From contig JASICF010000646.1 in assembly GCA_030044775.1 (NCBI GenBank), forward strand, positions 1-41,442: a stretch of DNA of 41,442 nucleotides, given 5' to 3'. Below are positions 7,760 to 16,080 of this stretch, in pieces (within the stretch, counting starts at the first letter, position 1; each line of letters begins with the position of its first letter). The position numbers were made by a program, and so were the translations under genes. The notes under the pieces are model-generated. The model was not told the origin of the DNA and did not search any database. It saw only the letters and a list, made by a program, of their open reading frames with translations. This stretch comes from Candidatus Sulfotelmatobacter sp. (GTDB taxonomy: Bacteria; Acidobacteriota; Terriglobia; Terriglobales; Acidobacteriaceae).

Positions 7760-7880
7760 GGGCGCGAGGACTACCCCTTTGCTGGCAATAAATCCGATTG
7801 CACTCCTAGCCCCCATCCTCTGCCGGCGTTGTGAAAAAAGAGTGAGCACGAATTTCCATGATCTCGAAAAATCCGAGCCC

Positions 7881-8888
7881 TCATCTGCCTTGTGCTGCTC
7901 CCCTCGCCGCCGGAGCCGTTGAAAGCGCGATTGAATCAGGCTCGGTCCAAACTGGCGCGCCGCTGCTTAAAACCAGACGATGCATGGTGATTTTCAAGCT
8001 GCCGCGGTCCACATCGACCATCAGGTAGTGATAATTGATTTCCTTGCTCTGAAACGGATCGTCAGGTGCGCGCTCAATCGGGTACGCATGGGCTCCTCCG
8101 CCACCGGTCACAAAATAAGTCACACCGCCATGCTCGTGGCGCTCGTAGTTATGCACGTGACCAGAGAAGACCACGAACCGCGCCCGCGTTTTCGCCTGGC
8201 GCTGCTCGAGCATCTGCGCGAGTTTTTGCTCCCCGGAGCGAGACGAATGCCCTCCACCGAACATCTTTGCGTCCGATGAGCTGGTATAGGGCGGATGGTG
8301 AAACATGAGAAATACGAAATCGACATCGGAGGGAATGTTGTCCAGTTCGGTGTTGACCCAGTGCCCTTGCGGACCTGAAGTCTCATCCAGCGAGCTGTCG
8401 AGCACCAACAGCAGCGTATTCGCAGCCCGCACCGAGTAGTACCGGCTGTTCTTCAGCTCGGGGAAGTGCTGGAAGTAATTGCCCAGCGCCGTCTTTTCAC
8501 TTCCGTGGAGATCGTGGTTGCCCAGCGACGGATAAACCGGGATGTTCTTCTCCCGCCAGATCGCAGTCTCGCTGTCCCAAATTTTCCAATCGTCCGTGTC
8601 GTAACCGTTGTAGACGATGTCGCCGGTAAAGCAGATAAAAGCCGGGTCGACTGCTGCAATGGCTTTCACCAAAGCGACGCGAATAGCAGGATTGGCCGCA
8701 TCGGTATCTTTCGGATCATGAAAGCGAGTGTCGCCGTAGGCCACGAAGTGAAATGGAACCTTCACCTGCGCGTGCAAATCGACCGAATTTTGCGCGATCG
8801 ATTTCTTCGTACAGCTCGTGTCACAGAGCATTGCGATCAAGCAGAACAGAGTTAAAAAGCTGGCGATTGTTCGTCGATTGGGATGCAT
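7881..8888 (-). CDS. Exported calcineurin-like metallophosphoesterase
   Basis: 335 residues from ATG 8888. The frame is open further up to 9023, but that would overlap the preceding gene and add no conserved sequence, while 8888 opens directly onto an export signal (SFLTLFCLIAMLCDTSC). Dinuclear-metal motifs come in order: GDTRFHD (D53, H57), TGDIVYNG (D90), GNHD (N124, H125), FHHPPY (H197) and SGHVHNYER (H244, H246). This is the purple acid phosphatase-like arrangement and implies hydrolysis of phosphate esters in the periplasm or at the cell surface. It is the last gene of the apparent cluster TonB receptor - YncE-like - small secreted protein - phosphoesterase, with gaps of about 80-120 bp. 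A phosphate-scavenging role is an inference. Confidence 0.85.
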   Translation of the reverse strand: MHPNRRTIASFLTLFCLIAMLCDTSCTKKSIAQNSVDLHAQVKVPFHFVAYGDTRFHDPKDTDAANPAIRVALVKAIAAVDPAFICFTGDIVYNGYDTDDWKIWDSETAIWREKNIPVYPSLGNHDLHGSEKTALGNYFQHFPELKNSRYYSVRAANTLLLVLDSSLDETSGPQGHWVNTELDNIPSDVDFVFLMFHHPPYTSSSDAKMFGGGHSSRSGEQKLAQMLEQRQAKTRARFVVFSGHVHNYERHEHGGVTYFVTGGGGAHAYPIERAPDDPFQSKEINYHYLMVDVDRGSLKITMHRLVLSSGAPVWTEPDSIALSTAPAARGAAQGR

Positions 8889-8970
8889 GGTGAGAGTCAG
8901 GTTCGGATTGATCGAATTCCTTCCTAAGGCACAGACCGATACGGTGATGACGAGACTACGATGGAATCGG

Positions 8971-9534
8971 CTATCGTATTTGCAAAGTCTCAATGATCGG
9001 ATTAACCCGCGCTCTGAAATCATCGAGTTGCTCGGCCGGAACTCGGCCGTACAACAATGCGTGAGTATTCTCGCTGCGGACTATCGTCCAATACTCCACC
9101 ATGTGCTGTCCGCGGTCGGTATAGTCCGCAACCCATGTCAGGGCGGAGCGTCCGTTGATCGGATGCAGCTCGCAACTGCCTTCGCGCAGGCGATAGTTCT
9201 GGTATCCCTCGCGCGTCCGCTGTTCTATCTTGCGCTGCGGGAGCTTCAAGAGCCTCCGGTCCATCTTATCCGCGGGCGTCATTGTTTCCGGCGGATCTAG
9301 ATTTTGTATCCACAGCCGCAGCTCATGAGTCGTTCCCGCTTCTTTCAGAAGCAAAATGCTTTTCGCTCCTTTTTCATCCGCCCAGCGATTCGGTCCGGTC
9401 CAGGTCCAACCTGGCGGCAACGAGAGCGCGACCCCAGACTCACTGTCTTGATAAACATTTTGGCAATACGCGAACCCAACGGCCACTAACACCAGCGAGC
9501 ATGTGAAAAATGTTTTTGTAAATCCACAGCGCAT
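8971..9534 (-). CDS. Small secreted protein, PsbP/Mog1-like fold suspected
   Basis: 187 residues from ATG 9534, which has AGAGGA just upstream; the frame extends to 9591 but those residues are charged and not signal-like. The signal peptide is TFFTCSLVLVAVGFAYC. The mature part (SGVALSLPPGWTW, HELRLWIQNLDPPETMT, WVADYTDRGQHMVEYWTIVR, ending in FRARVNPIIETLQIR) has the pattern of small exported proteins with a PsbP/Mog1 or DUF1795-like fold. No catalytic motif is seen. It lies 82 bp from each neighbour in the receptor/phosphoesterase cluster. Function unknown. Confidence 0.7.
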   Translation of the reverse strand: MRCGFTKTFFTCSLVLVAVGFAYCQNVYQDSESGVALSLPPGWTWTGPNRWADEKGAKSILLLKEAGTTHELRLWIQNLDPPETMTPADKMDRRLLKLPQRKIEQRTREGYQNYRLREGSCELHPINGRSALTWVADYTDRGQHMVEYWTIVRSENTHALLYGRVPAEQLDDFRARVNPIIETLQIR

Positions 9535-9616
9535 CTTGGCATCCTCTCGCCGTTCGTTGCTGTCGCGCTTTGCACAGCCGGGACGGAACATCGGGCCCTG
9601 CCGCCCGTGAGTTTCG

Positions 9617-10609
9617 CTATTTTCCTACAACCAGCACTTCGAATTGCCCCGCTTCCGCGGTAGACAAGAATAGACGATGGGTCTTCGGATCGAGAGCCAT
9701 AGTTTTCGCTTTGGGCAAGGTCTTCACGGTTTCTGCCACAGAGTACTTGTCGGCAGTTTCCTGGCGAATAACCGTAATCGTCCCTTCGCCATTCGAGTTG
9801 AAGACCAGCTTCATATCAGCATCATAGGTCGTCGCGTCGACATGATCACCAATTGGCAAGGTAGCGATGATCTGTCCGGAGTCGGCGTTCATCACCGCCA
9901 TAACCTTGCTGCGGCACCCGAGAAAGAGACGGCGGTTAGCACGATCCATGGCCATGCTGCTCGGTGAAGCGCAGGGAGCGGTTGGCCAGCGCTGCTCGAC
10001 TCTAAGCGTGCGGGAATTGATTTTGAGCACAACCCCCTCATTTTCAAGATTATCGTAGACGTAACCGTTCCCGTCTGCGGCAGCGAATTCCGGTCCTCCG
10101 CCGAGATCTATCGTACCCGCCATCTTTCCGGTAGCCGCATCGATAGCCGTTGCGCTATTGCTGCCGCCGTTAAATGCGAAAACACGGGAAGAAGCCGGAT
10201 CGTAGATAATGGCATCCGGCTTTCTGCCCGTGGGTACGTCAGCAAGCTTCTTTAGCGTTCGCAGGTCGAAGATCGTCACGGTGGAAGCCTGACCATTGCT
10301 AACGAACCCTCGGCCCAGGTCGGGAGCGATCGCGATACCGTGGACTCCATCGGTTTTCGGGATATTGCCTACGACGTCGAGCGAATCGACATCAATGACT
10401 TCCACCTGGCTTCCGTGAGAGACGTAAAGACGCCTCGCGCCTTCGTCGACGCTCAAATAATCCCAACTTCCCTGCCCCGGAATTGGAACCTTCTTAGTGA
10501 TAGCAAATTCCGCGGCGGAGGCTGACGGGGCAGCGGCAAGACCCATCGTGAAAAAGATCATGGCTGCGGCGAGTATCCGGATCCATGCATCACACTGCAG
10601 CTTCATCAT
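9617..10609 (-). CDS. Periplasmic YncE-like seven-bladed beta-propeller protein
   Basis: 330 residues. A signal peptide (ILAAAMIFFTMGLAAAPSASA) precedes repeated blades with the 40-odd-residue pattern of YncE/surface-antigen propellers (SVDEGARRLYVSHGSQVEVI, FVSNGQASTVTIFDLRTLK, VFAFNGGSNSATAIDAATGK, MAMDRANRRLFLGCRSKVM, MALDPKTHRLFLSTAE). E. coli yncE lies beside the TonB-dependent receptor gene yncD. The same pairing here, 120 bp downstream of a TonB receptor, supports a shared transport role. Ligand unknown. AAGGAG lies upstream at a rather long spacing of about 12 bases. Confidence 0.82.
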   Translation of the reverse strand: MMKLQCDAWIRILAAAMIFFTMGLAAAPSASAAEFAITKKVPIPGQGSWDYLSVDEGARRLYVSHGSQVEVIDVDSLDVVGNIPKTDGVHGIAIAPDLGRGFVSNGQASTVTIFDLRTLKKLADVPTGRKPDAIIYDPASSRVFAFNGGSNSATAIDAATGKMAGTIDLGGGPEFAAADGNGYVYDNLENEGVVLKINSRTLRVEQRWPTAPCASPSSMAMDRANRRLFLGCRSKVMAVMNADSGQIIATLPIGDHVDATTYDADMKLVFNSNGEGTITVIRQETADKYSVAETVKTLPKAKTMALDPKTHRLFLSTAEAGQFEVLVVGK

Positions 10610-10729
10610 TGTCCAGGTGATCTCCTTTTATTACTCCATGTTTCAAAGCGACGATCAACTGCTCGAAACCTCACCAAGCGCGACTACTGTCACCGAGGGT
10701 CGACCATGATGATGCTGGCACAAGAGTCG

Positions 10730-13612
10730 CTAATACTCTCTGCGAGGCTCCCAGCGCAGGCCGAAAGAATAAGTCGGCCTGTAGTATTCGCGTTGAGTGA
10801 CGTACCACGGGCTGCCGTTGTAAAAGCCGAAGACCTCGTCCGTGAGGTTCAACCCCTGCCAGAGGACGGTAAAACCTTTCGCGACGCGGTAGCTGGCTTG
10901 GGCGTCAACTTGAAGGTGAGCGTAAAGGTAGTTATCGCCGAGGGGCCCCTTGGGACCGAGATTGGCGGGATCTTCACAAACTCCAAGCTGAGACTGTGCT
11001 GTGGTGCACTGCTCCCACTGATACTGATAAATACTCGCGCTGTTATAAGTCGCTCCCAGCCGGGCCGAGAGACGGCCACGATCATAGCTCGGGCTGAGAT
11101 TGAACATCGCCGGCGTCTGACGCTGCAATGCGGGATTATCAGTTCGAAGCGGCAAGGCACCGGCGCTCGATCCGGTCCTGCTGTAGTTGGCCATTATTCC
11201 GAATCCGCTCCACCGGCCAGGTAAAAAACCCAAGTGCTGGATGTAAGCAAACTCGACGCCATACAACTTCGCGTTTTGTCCGTTAATGATGTAGGAGAAA
11301 TTGTCGCCCTGAAACTGCGGATACTGTGTGCCCTTATAGTAGGGATCGAGAATGTAATAAATAGGCTGACTCAACTGCTTGTAGAAGAAACCAGCCTGCA
11401 GCTCACCGTAAGGCTTTAGGTAATGCTCATAGAGCACATCGTAGTCGTTGGCGTGCTCCGGGTGCAGATTGGGGTTGCCAATGTCAACCGTGTAGGGGTT
11501 CGAACTCTGATCCACCGTTACGTACGGGACCATGTCATAAGGATTGGGGCGAGAGATTGCGCGCGCGTACACCGCGCGAATATCGGAATCGTCGGTAAGA
11601 TGGTATTTCAATTGAACACTGGGCAAGGGATCCCAATACCACGAAACCGAGTGTTCCGGAACAATGGTTTCGGCAGTGCTATCGGCGTTATTGGTGGTCG
11701 AGAAGCCAAGGATGTTCAATTGTGTGGCTTCGAAACGCAGTCCCGTCTGTAGACGAAACCTCCCGAACTCGATGGTGTTCATGGCATAAGCCGCGGAAAC
11801 CCGCTCGGTAAGATCAAAGTTTGAGAGGACCGAACCGAACAGGGTGCTTGGCTCGTCTAAGGCGAGAACCCCTTGGCGGATGACGTTGTTCAGATTATTG
11901 ACGATCGTGTTGTAGTTGGTAACCGGTCCCAGAGGATAGGCGTTGAAATAATAGCCAGGATTCTTGAACCCGCTGAGATAGTCGGTCATGGGAGAATTCG
12001 GCGGGTTGTTGGGGTTGGGAATGAATGTTTGATCATAGGTCGGCGAATATGCGTCCTGGCCCTTGTGCGCGTTGCGTTCCTTGAACCCGAATTCGAAAGT
12101 CGAGAAGTGCGAGCCCAAGTGGTAGTTTCTGCCTATCGACAAGGCACCTTGCAAATTTACCTGCGAGGTTATTCCCTGAGTGCCGTCATATTCGGTCAGC
12201 GTCCATTGGCTGGGATCGTAGGTCGGGGATCCGAAGCAAGAAGGGGTCCACTGCGGCAGGCGGAAGTTGGAGCTGGGGACGTTAACGCACGAGGTAAGAT
12301 TGCTCAATGCGCTGCCCGGGATTGGGTCGAAATTCGCTCCCGGATTGCCGGCGGCCGCCAACTGGCGCGAGCGCGCAGCTGAAAGCTCCCAGCTTATCCA
12401 CGAATCGTTCATGACGTGCTTGCCGCCGATTCCTACCGCGATGATTCCATAATCCGGCAGGCGTGAGGAGGTTGAGAATTGCGGGGCGCTGCCATCGTTT
12501 AGCGTGTATTTCCATTTGTTCCCGTAGTCTTTGAAATCAGAATCAAAGTAATGCAGGTAAATGCCGGAAGCCGGATCTTTGAGTTTGTAATCGAGCGACC
12601 CGCCAAAGCCATAGCGTTTGCGCTGGTACCGGTATTCCCTGACATCCATGCTGCCATAGGACGGAACTGCGGTGTCATTCGGCGCAGGCTCGATATCGTC
12701 GATTCCGCGGCCGTTGTAGTCGTAGCTTCCCGAGAACAGCGCGCCGAACCGTTTGTCGTGGCCAAATCGCTGGCCGGCAGTACCCGAGACCAATCCCATG
12801 TAGCGCGTGCCTTCGATCGGCGTGAATCCGCCAATTCCCTCCAGCGCAAGGGTGGGTGCGTCGCCGGCTTTCCTGGTCACCAGGTTTACCGTTCCTCCAA
12901 TCGCGTCGGCATCTTGATTAGCCGCAAGCGTTTTGTTTACTTCGACCGATGAGACGATGTCAGCGGGAATCGTGTCCAGCTTGAACTGGCGCACGTTATC
13001 TTCCGGCGCGGGAATCTCAATGCCATCCACGGTGGTATTGTTCAGCCGTGGCTCCGTTCCACGAATCTGGACATATTTGCCCTCGCCCTCGTCGCGCTCC
13101 AGGCTCACGCCCGGCATCCGGCCCACGACATCGGCGACATTTTCGTTCGGCAGGCTTTGAATCACACCTGCGGGCATCACGTCCAAAATGTTATCGGAGG
13201 TGCGCTGCTCCTGGATCGCTTCCGCCACTCCTTGCGCATCGGCGACCACAGTGATTTCCTCGTTACTGGTCGCGACGTTCAACCTGGCGCTGACGTGGGC
13301 CACTTGGCCCGCCTTCACGCTCACGTTGGCGGTAAACGTCTGAAAGCCGATGTATGAAACGTTGACGACGTACTCGCCAGCCGCAAGTCCTGTGACCGTG
13401 AACTCTCCAATACCATTGGTAGTGACGACAACGTTCCCCGGTGTCACGGTTACCCGCGCAGCAGGAAGTACGGCGCCTTCCTTGTCCACCGCAGTCCCAG
13501 TAATCGTTCCGCGTTCAGTTTGTGCAACACCGGCGGCCACGAGAACGGTAGAAATGAAAACAATCGTTAGTGTCGCCGAGAGAACTTTGCGGTATGAGGC
13601 CTGCAGCTTCAT
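10730..13612 (-). CDS. TonB-dependent outer-membrane receptor with N-terminal carboxypeptidase-regulatory-like domain
   Basis: 960 residues from ATG 13612, chosen because GAGGAG sits nine bases upstream and the signal peptide starts there (KVLSATLTIVFISTVLVAAG); the frame is open to 13705. After the signal comes a carboxypeptidase-regulatory-like beta-sandwich (about 33-115, GTITGTAVDKEGAVLPAARV), a TonB-box-like EEITVVA, the plug (NENVADVVGRMPGVSLERDE, VQIRGTEPRLNNTTVDG, ADAIGGTVNLVTRK) and a 22-strand barrel (long aromatic-rich tail, YSFGLRWEPRREY at the end). Such receptors import scarce ligands by proton-motive force via TonB. The divergent two-component system and the YncE-like and phosphoesterase genes suggest a regulated uptake locus, perhaps for a phosphorylated compound or a chelate. 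The substrate cannot be told from sequence. Confidence 0.9.
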   Translation of the reverse strand: MKLQASYRKVLSATLTIVFISTVLVAAGVAQTERGTITGTAVDKEGAVLPAARVTVTPGNVVVTTNGIGEFTVTGLAAGEYVVNVSYIGFQTFTANVSVKAGQVAHVSARLNVATSNEEITVVADAQGVAEAIQEQRTSDNILDVMPAGVIQSLPNENVADVVGRMPGVSLERDEGEGKYVQIRGTEPRLNNTTVDGIEIPAPEDNVRQFKLDTIPADIVSSVEVNKTLAANQDADAIGGTVNLVTRKAGDAPTLALEGIGGFTPIEGTRYMGLVSGTAGQRFGHDKRFGALFSGSYDYNGRGIDDIEPAPNDTAVPSYGSMDVREYRYQRKRYGFGGSLDYKLKDPASGIYLHYFDSDFKDYGNKWKYTLNDGSAPQFSTSSRLPDYGIIAVGIGGKHVMNDSWISWELSAARSRQLAAAGNPGANFDPIPGSALSNLTSCVNVPSSNFRLPQWTPSCFGSPTYDPSQWTLTEYDGTQGITSQVNLQGALSIGRNYHLGSHFSTFEFGFKERNAHKGQDAYSPTYDQTFIPNPNNPPNSPMTDYLSGFKNPGYYFNAYPLGPVTNYNTIVNNLNNVIRQGVLALDEPSTLFGSVLSNFDLTERVSAAYAMNTIEFGRFRLQTGLRFEATQLNILGFSTTNNADSTAETIVPEHSVSWYWDPLPSVQLKYHLTDDSDIRAVYARAISRPNPYDMVPYVTVDQSSNPYTVDIGNPNLHPEHANDYDVLYEHYLKPYGELQAGFFYKQLSQPIYYILDPYYKGTQYPQFQGDNFSYIINGQNAKLYGVEFAYIQHLGFLPGRWSGFGIMANYSRTGSSAGALPLRTDNPALQRQTPAMFNLSPSYDRGRLSARLGATYNSASIYQYQWEQCTTAQSQLGVCEDPANLGPKGPLGDNYLYAHLQVDAQASYRVAKGFTVLWQGLNLTDEVFGFYNGSPWYVTQREYYRPTYSFGLRWEPRREY

Positions 13613-13869
13613 GGACATCATCTCCTCGCGAAGCAACACATCGCCATGAGCGGAGCTGCGACTTTCCCCGGCCGAGCGGGGCCGATCGCAAGTTAGCTTC
13701 ACCAAACCACTGCTGTATGCTGGCTTGAATGACTGCTGAGGTTAGTCGAGCGCTGTGAAGCCGATATTACAGTCAGGTTAATTGTTTTTCAGGATATGTT
13801 TTCTAGCGCGTTCGCGGTCTACCCTAGCGCGTGTAGTTATTGCTGATAATTTTAGATGACAGGTTTCGA
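13613..13869. promoter_or_regulatory. Divergent intergenic region between receptor gene and its likely two-component regulator
   Basis: A 257-bp region that must hold both divergent promoters. A direct repeat TCAGGTTA (13773-13780) and TCAGGATA (13789-13796), 16 bp apart, lies in its AT-richer part and may be an OmpR-type site. No clear -35/-10 pair was found. Confidence 0.35.
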
Positions 13870-14538
13870 GTGGAACTCCTGGTCGTAGAAGACGAACGGC
13901 GAATGCTGGAGTTGTTGCGTAAGGGCCTGAGTGAAGAAGGTCATTCGGTCTGGTGCGCAGTTGACGGCAGAGAAGGACTGCAGAAGGTTCGCGAAAAGCG
14001 CTACGACGTTGTGATTCTCGATGTCATGATGCCGAAAATGGACGGATTCGAAATGGCGCGGCAGATGCGGGCCGAACACGATCACACTCCGGTGTTGATG
14101 CTAACCGCCAAGGATTCGGTTCCCGACGTGGTGCAAGGCCTGGAGCTGGGAGCAGACGATTACGTGATCAAGCCGTTCTCTTTTAATGAACTTCTGCTGC
14201 GGCTGCGCTCCGTGTACCGGCGAGGAGACGCGGGGAAAACACGGCTCGGCGTCGACGACCTGCTTCTGGATCTTTCTACCCGTGAGGTTCGCCGCGGCGG
14301 TAGAAGGATCTCTCTGAGCCGGACCGAATACATTCTTTTAGAGAGACTCATGCTCGATGCGGGTGATGTTGTTCCTCGCGAGACCTTGATTGCGTCGCTG
14401 GGACGCGATGTGGCAGGCAATACGCTGGAAGCCTTTGTGCGATTGCTGAGAAACAAAATCGATTGCCAAGCGCGTAGAAGGCTGATTCATACAGTGCGCG
14501 GAGTCGGTTATGTCGTTAGCGCGGAACATGAAATATGA
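13870..14538 (+). CDS. OmpR/PhoB-family response regulator
   Basis: 222 residues if started at GTG 13870 (VELLVVEDERRML, the usual receiver opening); the frame is open upstream to a TTG at 13840. Receiver domain: acidic pair E7/D8, phosphoacceptor D51 in VVILDVMMPKMDG, the conserved Thr in LMLTAKD and Lys in YVIKPFS. A winged-helix DNA-binding domain fills the C-terminal half (ISLSRTEYILLERLM, FVRLLRNKI, IHTVRGVGYVV). Its stop overlaps the start of the sensor kinase (ATGA). It is transcribed away from the TonB receptor gene, its probable target. Confidence 0.92.
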   Translation: MELLVVEDERRMLELLRKGLSEEGHSVWCAVDGREGLQKVREKRYDVVILDVMMPKMDGFEMARQMRAEHDHTPVLMLTAKDSVPDVVQGLELGADDYVIKPFSFNELLLRLRSVYRRGDAGKTRLGVDDLLLDLSTREVRRGGRRISLSRTEYILLERLMLDAGDVVPRETLIASLGRDVAGNTLEAFVRLLRNKIDCQARRRLIHTVRGVGYVVSAEHEI

Positions 14539-15998
14539 AAAAGCTCTCAATTGGTTCCAAACTCACATTGTGGTACCTGACGATCTTTGCGACCGCGCAA
14601 TTCCTGTTTGGAATCGGCATGTGGTTTGTCCTTCGCCAACATCTTTATGGCATTGCAGACGCTACGTTGACCGCCCAGGTCGAAGATCTGGCCCATCTTC
14701 TGAAAGCTATGAAGGAGAAAAACCGGACGGTCCCCAAGCTGCAGGAAGAAGTTTCGGAAGCATACGATCTCGAGCACTCCGGAGACTTTCTACAAATTTA
14801 TGATGGGGACGGAAACTGGATTTTCCGCGCCTCTTCACTGCAGAAAAGTCAGCTCGCGCCCGTTGCCCCGGCAGCCGTGAAGCACGCATCGTTTCGAAAC
14901 GTCCAGCTCGAAGGCAAACCTTACCGGTTCATTATTCAAAGACTTGATGTGAATGGGCGCTCGTTTACCGTTCAGACCGGCGTCCCTGTCGACGAAATCA
15001 TCGCCACAGTTTCAGTGTTTCAACGTGATCTGCTATTTCTCGCTCCTCTGTTACTGCTCCTCGCAGCTGCGGGTGGATACTGGCTCAGCCGCAGGGCCTT
15101 ATCTCCAGTGGACGCGATTGCACGCGCGGCACGCAATATCGGCGGCGACAACTTAGGCGCCCGACTGGATCAACTCACAAGCGGCGACGAGCTGCAGCGA
15201 CTGTCAGACACATTAAATGAAATGCTGGCGCGCATCGAAAGCGCCTTCCTTCGCGTGATCCAGTTCACCGCCGATGCTTCGCACGAACTGCGCACACCCA
15301 TCGCACTGATTCGCACTGAAGCGGAAATCTCTCTACGAAAATCACGCGGTCACGAGGAATACCGAGAAGCCTTGCGCCACATTCTTTTGGAAGCGGAAAG
15401 AACCACATCGCTGATGGAAGAACTTCTATCCCTTGCCCGTGCAGACTCGGGTGGCGAGAATTTGCACCTCTCGGTCCTCGACCTGAATGCGGTCATTGCC
15501 GAAACTGCAAGCGAATGGCAGCACCTCATCGAGAACCGCAATCTGCGGTTCACCTATAAGTCTTCAAATCAGCCAATCCCGGTTCTGGCGGATCGGGTCG
15601 CCTTGCAGCGGCTGCTGGCTATCATGCTGGACAATGCCGTTAAGTACACACCTCCGCCCGGCATCGTCGAATTACACGTGGAATCACGCGGGAGCAACGC
15701 GGTGATTGCAATCCGAGATACCGGAATCGGAATTGCCGAACAGGATCAAAGGAAAATTTTCGAACGCTTCTACCGCGTGGATAAGGCGAGAAGCCGAGCG
15801 TTGGGAGGAGCAGGAATCGGCCTGGCCATTGCCGATTGGATCATCAAACAGCATTCCGGGTCGATCGCTGTGCAAAGCTCGATCGGTAACGGGGCAGCCT
15901 TTTTCGTGGAATTGCCTCTTCAATTGGCGTCTCGTCCTCGGCGGCAAATGTACGGTTCAGCCGTGGAGATGCAACATTCCATCCACTCGTCTAAGTAG
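14535..15998 (+). CDS. Membrane sensor histidine kinase (QseC/CusS-type)
   Basis: 487 residues. TM1 is about 12-33 and TM2 about 166-186, enclosing a periplasmic sensor of about 130 residues. A HAMP linker follows (SRRALSPVDAIARAARNI). The phosphoacceptor is H250 in FTADASHELRTP; the ATPase has the N-box MLDNAVKYTPP, G1 RDTGIGIAEQD, the F-box FERFYRVDKARSR and G2 GGAGIGLAIADWI. It autophosphorylates and passes phosphate to D51 of the regulator encoded just upstream, with which it overlaps by four bases. The signal is unknown; heavy-metal sensors share this layout but no metal-binding pattern is evident. Confidence 0.92.
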   Translation: MKKLSIGSKLTLWYLTIFATAQFLFGIGMWFVLRQHLYGIADATLTAQVEDLAHLLKAMKEKNRTVPKLQEEVSEAYDLEHSGDFLQIYDGDGNWIFRASSLQKSQLAPVAPAAVKHASFRNVQLEGKPYRFIIQRLDVNGRSFTVQTGVPVDEIIATVSVFQRDLLFLAPLLLLLAAAGGYWLSRRALSPVDAIARAARNIGGDNLGARLDQLTSGDELQRLSDTLNEMLARIESAFLRVIQFTADASHELRTPIALIRTEAEISLRKSRGHEEYREALRHILLEAERTTSLMEELLSLARADSGGENLHLSVLDLNAVIAETASEWQHLIENRNLRFTYKSSNQPIPVLADRVALQRLLAIMLDNAVKYTPPPGIVELHVESRGSNAVIAIRDTGIGIAEQDQRKIFERFYRVDKARSRALGGAGIGLAIADWIIKQHSGSIAVQSSIGNGAAFFVELPLQLASRPRRQMYGSAVEMQHSIHSSK

Positions 15999-16080
15999 GC
16001 GGGCCGCAGCCTTCGGATTCCACGAGTTCGCGATTTTTGTCCCTGGCGTGCCGGAGCCAGAGGTCACCCCTTTTGAATTG

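Noticed and set aside
8889..9023. Longer start for the metallophosphoesterase
   Set aside because: It would overlap the preceding gene by 53 bp and bury the signal peptide behind 45 charged, non-conserved residues.
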